Position numbers and translations under genes: made by a program. Source: Trichodesmium sp. jk18x7bins.61 (GTDB lineage: Bacteria; Cyanobacteriota; Cyanobacteriia; Cyanobacteriales; Microcoleaceae). Taken from it: DNA of 7,867 nt. The notes beneath the pieces were generated by a model. It was not told the origin of the DNA, searched no databases, and worked only from the letters and a program-made list of their open reading frames with translations. Numbering within the stretch: the stretch's first letter is position 1; every line of letters starts with the position of its first letter. This document shows, piece by piece, positions 5,996 through 7,867 of this stretch. Location: positions 1 through 7,867 of the forward strand of contig JAJEAQ010000761.1 in the NCBI GenBank assembly GCA_022822685.1, in the 5' to 3' direction.

Positions 5996-6052
5996 TTCTA
6001 GACTCCTTGACGCACTGAAGCTCAAGGAGTTTGTCAGCTAGCTCCACTAGAA
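5996..6052. repeat. Nested inverted repeat, possible structured RNA or cruciform
   Basis: TTCTAG (5996-6001) is joined to ACTCCTTGA (6002-6010), which pairs perfectly with TCAAGGAGT (6022-6030). The outer TTCTAG pairs with CTAGAA (6047-6052), leaving a 16-base arm that contains the palindrome AGCTAGCT. The result is a closed two-helix structure of 57 bases. No promoter or T-run is evident, and no known RNA family is recognised. Confidence 0.4.
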
Positions 6053-6242
6053 GGCACAGATTATATCAGAGGTTGTTTGTAAAATTCAGATTAAATTCTT
6101 GCGTAGGGTAGGCCATTTGGTCAATATCTCTTTGCACTCACCAGAATTTTACTTTCCGCCGTAACCCACCAGAATTAAACACTATAGCTATCTTAATATT
6201 TGCTTGACAAACAGTCTATCATGTTCGGTAAAACAAAAAAAA
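6053..6242. other. Intergenic stretch without a recognisable gene
   Basis: I see no coding frame of note. A direct repeat CACCAGAATT occurs at 6139-6148 and 6167-6176. A perfect -35 word TTGACA lies at 6204-6209 but has no good -10 partner. The stretch ends in an A8 tract (6235-6242) that borders the MITE. Confidence 0.45.
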
Positions 6243-6386
6243 GGTAGTCCTGCATAGTAATGGTGAGTAGTAAAACTTGGTATTCAGCTAAATCTTGATT
6301 CCGGCAAATATCCTTGAGTTTTGTGAGAACTGGGTTGTCAAAAAATCATCGCCCCACAACCTCTACCATTACTATGCACTACTACC
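6243..6386. mobile_element. 144-bp MITE with 22-bp terminal inverted repeats, flanked by A-tracts
   Basis: GGTAGTCCTGCATAGTAATGG(T) at 6243-6264 and its inverted copy at 6365-6386 (ACCATTACTATGCACTACTACC, given here as bases ACCATTACTATG plus CACTACTACC) match at 20 of 22 positions around 100 non-coding bases. A run of eight A precedes the element and seven A follow it, consistent with insertion into an A-tract or a 7-base duplication. There is no open reading frame, so it would have been moved in trans. The transposase family is not identifiable from these ends. Confidence 0.7.
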
Positions 6387-6572
6387 AAAAAAAGAAGGGG
6401 TTTATTCAACAAGGGCAATATAGCACAGAGGGTTTTCTATTGATAGCGGTTTTCACAAAAGTAGACTACAAAAATAGCAGTAAGTATGCCTAAAATTCAT
6501 GGAGTCAGAGTACTGATAACTGTGGTCTATATTAATGAAAACTGCTATAATTATACCTAACTACTTAATAAA
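6387..6572. other. Intergenic stretch without a recognisable gene
   Basis: Apart from the A-tract at its left edge I see no coding frame, no RNA gene and no clear repeat. It separates the MITE from the inverted repeat behind ureC. Confidence 0.4.
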
Positions 6573-6632
6573 GTTCGTAGTTGGGATGTCGCCCTATAAT
6601 TCAAAGAATAGGGTGGCATCCCAACTACAAAC
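6573..6632. terminator. Long inverted repeat behind ureC, possible bidirectional terminator
   Basis: GTAGTTGGGATGTCGCCCTAT (6577-6597, 21 bases; central part TTGGGATG) pairs with ATAGGG..CATCCCAACTAC (6608-6628) at 19 of 21 positions. It extends outward as GTTC/AAAC to 25-base arms with a 10-base loop. It lies six bases beyond the ureC stop on the minus strand. Such a stable hairpin could terminate transcription or be a dispersed repeat; the lack of a T-run in the minus direction argues for caution. Confidence 0.5.
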
Positions 6633-6638
6633 AAGCTA

Positions 6639-7867
6639 CTAGAACAGAAAATATCGCTGTGCCATTGGTAAAACTGTTGCCGGCTCACAAGTCAACAATT
6701 CACCATCTGCCCTAACTTCATAAATTTCGGAGTCAACCTCTATTTCTGGCAAAGCATTATTTAACTTCATATCACGTTTGCCAATCTGGCGAGTATTTGC
6801 TACTGCGACTGTTGGCTTACTCAACTTCAGTTGGGCAGCAATATCACTTTCCAGGGCAGCTTGAGAAACAAAGGTGAAGGAAGTAGCAGCGATCGCTCCT
6901 CCAAAACTACCAAACATTGGCTGCATAATCACAGGTTGTGGAGTGGGAATACTAGCATTCCCATCTCCCATCTGGGCATAAGCGATCGCCCCGCCTTTAA
7001 TCACAATTTCCGGTTTTACCCCAAACATTGCAGGTTGCCACAAACATAAATCTGCTAACTTTCCTACTTCTACAGAACCTACATACTCAGCAAGACTGTG
7101 AGCGATCGCCGGATTGATTGTGTATTTTGCCACATAGGGTTTGGCTCGCCAATTATCATTTTCCCCAGACTCTCCACTCAAAGTTCCCCGCTGCACCTTC
7201 ATCTTATAAGAGTCTGCCAAGTTCTCAAAATCACTTCCCTCACGTGCCCCATAGCCAGGGAGTCAGAAGCAATCATGCTAAATGCTCTCAAATCGTGCAA
7301 TATATCCTCCGCAGCAATAGTTTCTCGGCGAATCCGAGACTCAGCAAAAGCTACATCCTCCGGAATATTTCGGTCTAAGTAATGACACACCATCAACATA
7401 TTCAGATGTTCTTCCAAAGTATTGAGTGTGTAGGGGCGAGTGGGATTAGTAGAGGAAGGTAGCACATTTGCATTACCGCAAACTTTGATAATAGACTTGT
7501 TGCGAATTAAGCTAAAAAAGTGGCTAAAAACCTTATTCTGTCAAAGGTGTATAGTCTTTTTGATATCAAATATATGAAAGCCTTACATAGTCAGTTTTTG
7601 AACCATTTCAATTTTTATTACGCAACAAGTCTAATATCTGGAGCATGACTACCTCCTGCACCTTCAGTATGGTACTTTAAAAGCAGCTATAGTAGTTTCT
7701 ACAAACCCTGCTTCGTTGAGAGTGTCAGTGTGGATGCTACTTGCACATCGTATTCAGATGTCGATAGTTGCGGGTGTAGTGCCCCAGTATTTATGTAATT
7801 TTAATCCTATCGCTCCGGCTAATACTTGTTCTACTAATGCTTGAGGTTGACTGCTGTTGCCTTTGCC
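6639..7867 (-). pseudogene. ureC: Urease alpha subunit, multiply disrupted and truncated by the window edge
   Basis: UreC is the nickel-containing catalytic subunit that hydrolyses urea to ammonia and CO2. Read from 7867 leftward: QALVEQVLAGAIGLKLHKYW then GTTPATID (carbamylated-Lys region), SEYDVQVA, HTDTLNEAGFVETTIAAFK, HTEGAGGSHAPDI, IIKVCGNANVLPSSTNPTRP, HLNMLMVCHYLDRNIPEDVA, FAESRIRRETIAAEDILHDL and FSMIASDSLAMG. After these, ENDNWRAKPYVAKYTINPAI and GKLADLCLWQPAMFGVKPEI lead to the C-terminus AQRYFLF and TAG at 6639-6641. Lesions: a deletion and stop after TPATID near 7754-7762; a one-base loss near 7732-7736; a deletion of about seven codons near 7672-7676; a 140-bp insertion at 7493-7632; and a one-base loss after RTWQT near 7213. 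Conserved residues have drifted (HEDW to HKYW, GGGHAPD to GGSHAPD, CHHLD to CHYLD, HDLGAF to HDLRAF). Function is certainly lost. Confidence 0.93.
7493..7632. mobile_element. 140-bp MITE inserted in ureC with AAT target duplication
   Basis: AGACTTGTTGCG at 7493-7504 and CGCAACAAGTCT at 7621-7632 are perfect inverted copies, extending to 16 of 18. AAT flanks both sides (7490-7492 and 7633-7635). Removing the element plus one AAT restores the urease codons for HAPDIIKVCG exactly, which proves an insertion with a 3-bp duplication. The interior is AT-rich and non-coding and has a 12-base palindrome TTTGATATCAAA at 7559-7570. Three-base duplications and GACTTGTTGC-like ends fit an IS5-superfamily (IS1031-type) transposase acting in trans; this assignment is an inference. 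Confidence 0.88.

Noticed and set aside
6139..6176. CACCAGAATT direct repeat as a CRISPR or iteron array
   Set aside because: Only two 10-base copies are present; there is no regular third unit.
6204..6234. Promoter with a perfect TTGACA
   Set aside because: No acceptable -10 hexamer at 16-18 bases and no gene follows; the MITE starts there.
6831..7049. Plus-strand open frame of 72 codons
   Set aside because: Antisense shadow of the urease C-terminal region.
7098..7382. Two overlapping plus-strand open frames
   Set aside because: Both are antisense to conserved urease blocks (AESRIRRETIAAED and neighbours).
1..7867. tRNA, rRNA, CRISPR array or replication origin
   Set aside because: I scanned both strands for cloverleaf-like ends, rRNA words and regularly spaced repeats and saw none.

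Overview
The window looks like a piece of a filamentous (Nostocales-type) cyanobacterial genome in advanced decay. Cyanobacterial origin is supported by nine copies of the HIP1 octamer GCGATCGC, an NdhF4-type CO2-uptake NDH-1 subunit, a Uma2-family gene, an SmtA-type metallothionein and the style of the IS remnants. Five of the seven substantial protein-coding loci are broken by in-frame stops, frameshifts, internal deletions or insertions. That density of pseudogenes plus small mobile elements is what one expects of a reductively evolving cyanobiont such as the Azolla symbiont. The assignment is an inference; no species marker is present.

Layout. 1-1559: a tiny ORF tail overlapping an ndhF4-like pseudogene, which carries three TGA stops, a frameshift, an N-terminal deletion, an inserted IS200/IS605-type end and a truncated 3' end. 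1762-3153: an intact GPH-family (MelB-like) sugar:cation symporter whose stop codon lies exactly on the boundary of a second IS200/IS605-type end (about 3150-3270, minus strand). 3441-3548: an unrecognised minus-strand coding fragment. 3551-4114: a Uma2-family nuclease-fold pseudogene with two stops. 4197-4285: an 89-bp element with near-perfect terminal inverted repeats. 4288-4831: a truncated IS630-type transposase on the minus strand. 4936-5050: another candidate miniature element. 5070-5513: a universal stress protein pseudogene (minus strand, two frameshifts). 5731-5898: an intact 55-residue metallothionein with a good ribosome-binding site, a plausible promoter and a downstream hairpin. 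5899-6638: about 740 bases with no gene, holding a nested hairpin, a 144-bp MITE flanked by A-tracts and a 25-bp-arm inverted repeat. 6639-7867: a urease alpha subunit (ureC) pseudogene on the minus strand, running off the end of the window and split by a 140-bp MITE with a 3-bp target duplication.

Together, functions in CO2 uptake (ndhF4), urea use (ureC), stress response (usp) and Uma2 are lost, while a sugar-type importer and a metal-binding protein are kept open. This fits a life in a sheltered, nutrient-supplied niche. I see no new multi-gene system. The most unusual content is the cluster of four miniature inverted-repeat elements (three sharing a TGTTGC end core), two orphan IS200/IS605 ends, and a metallothionein with three cysteine doublets.
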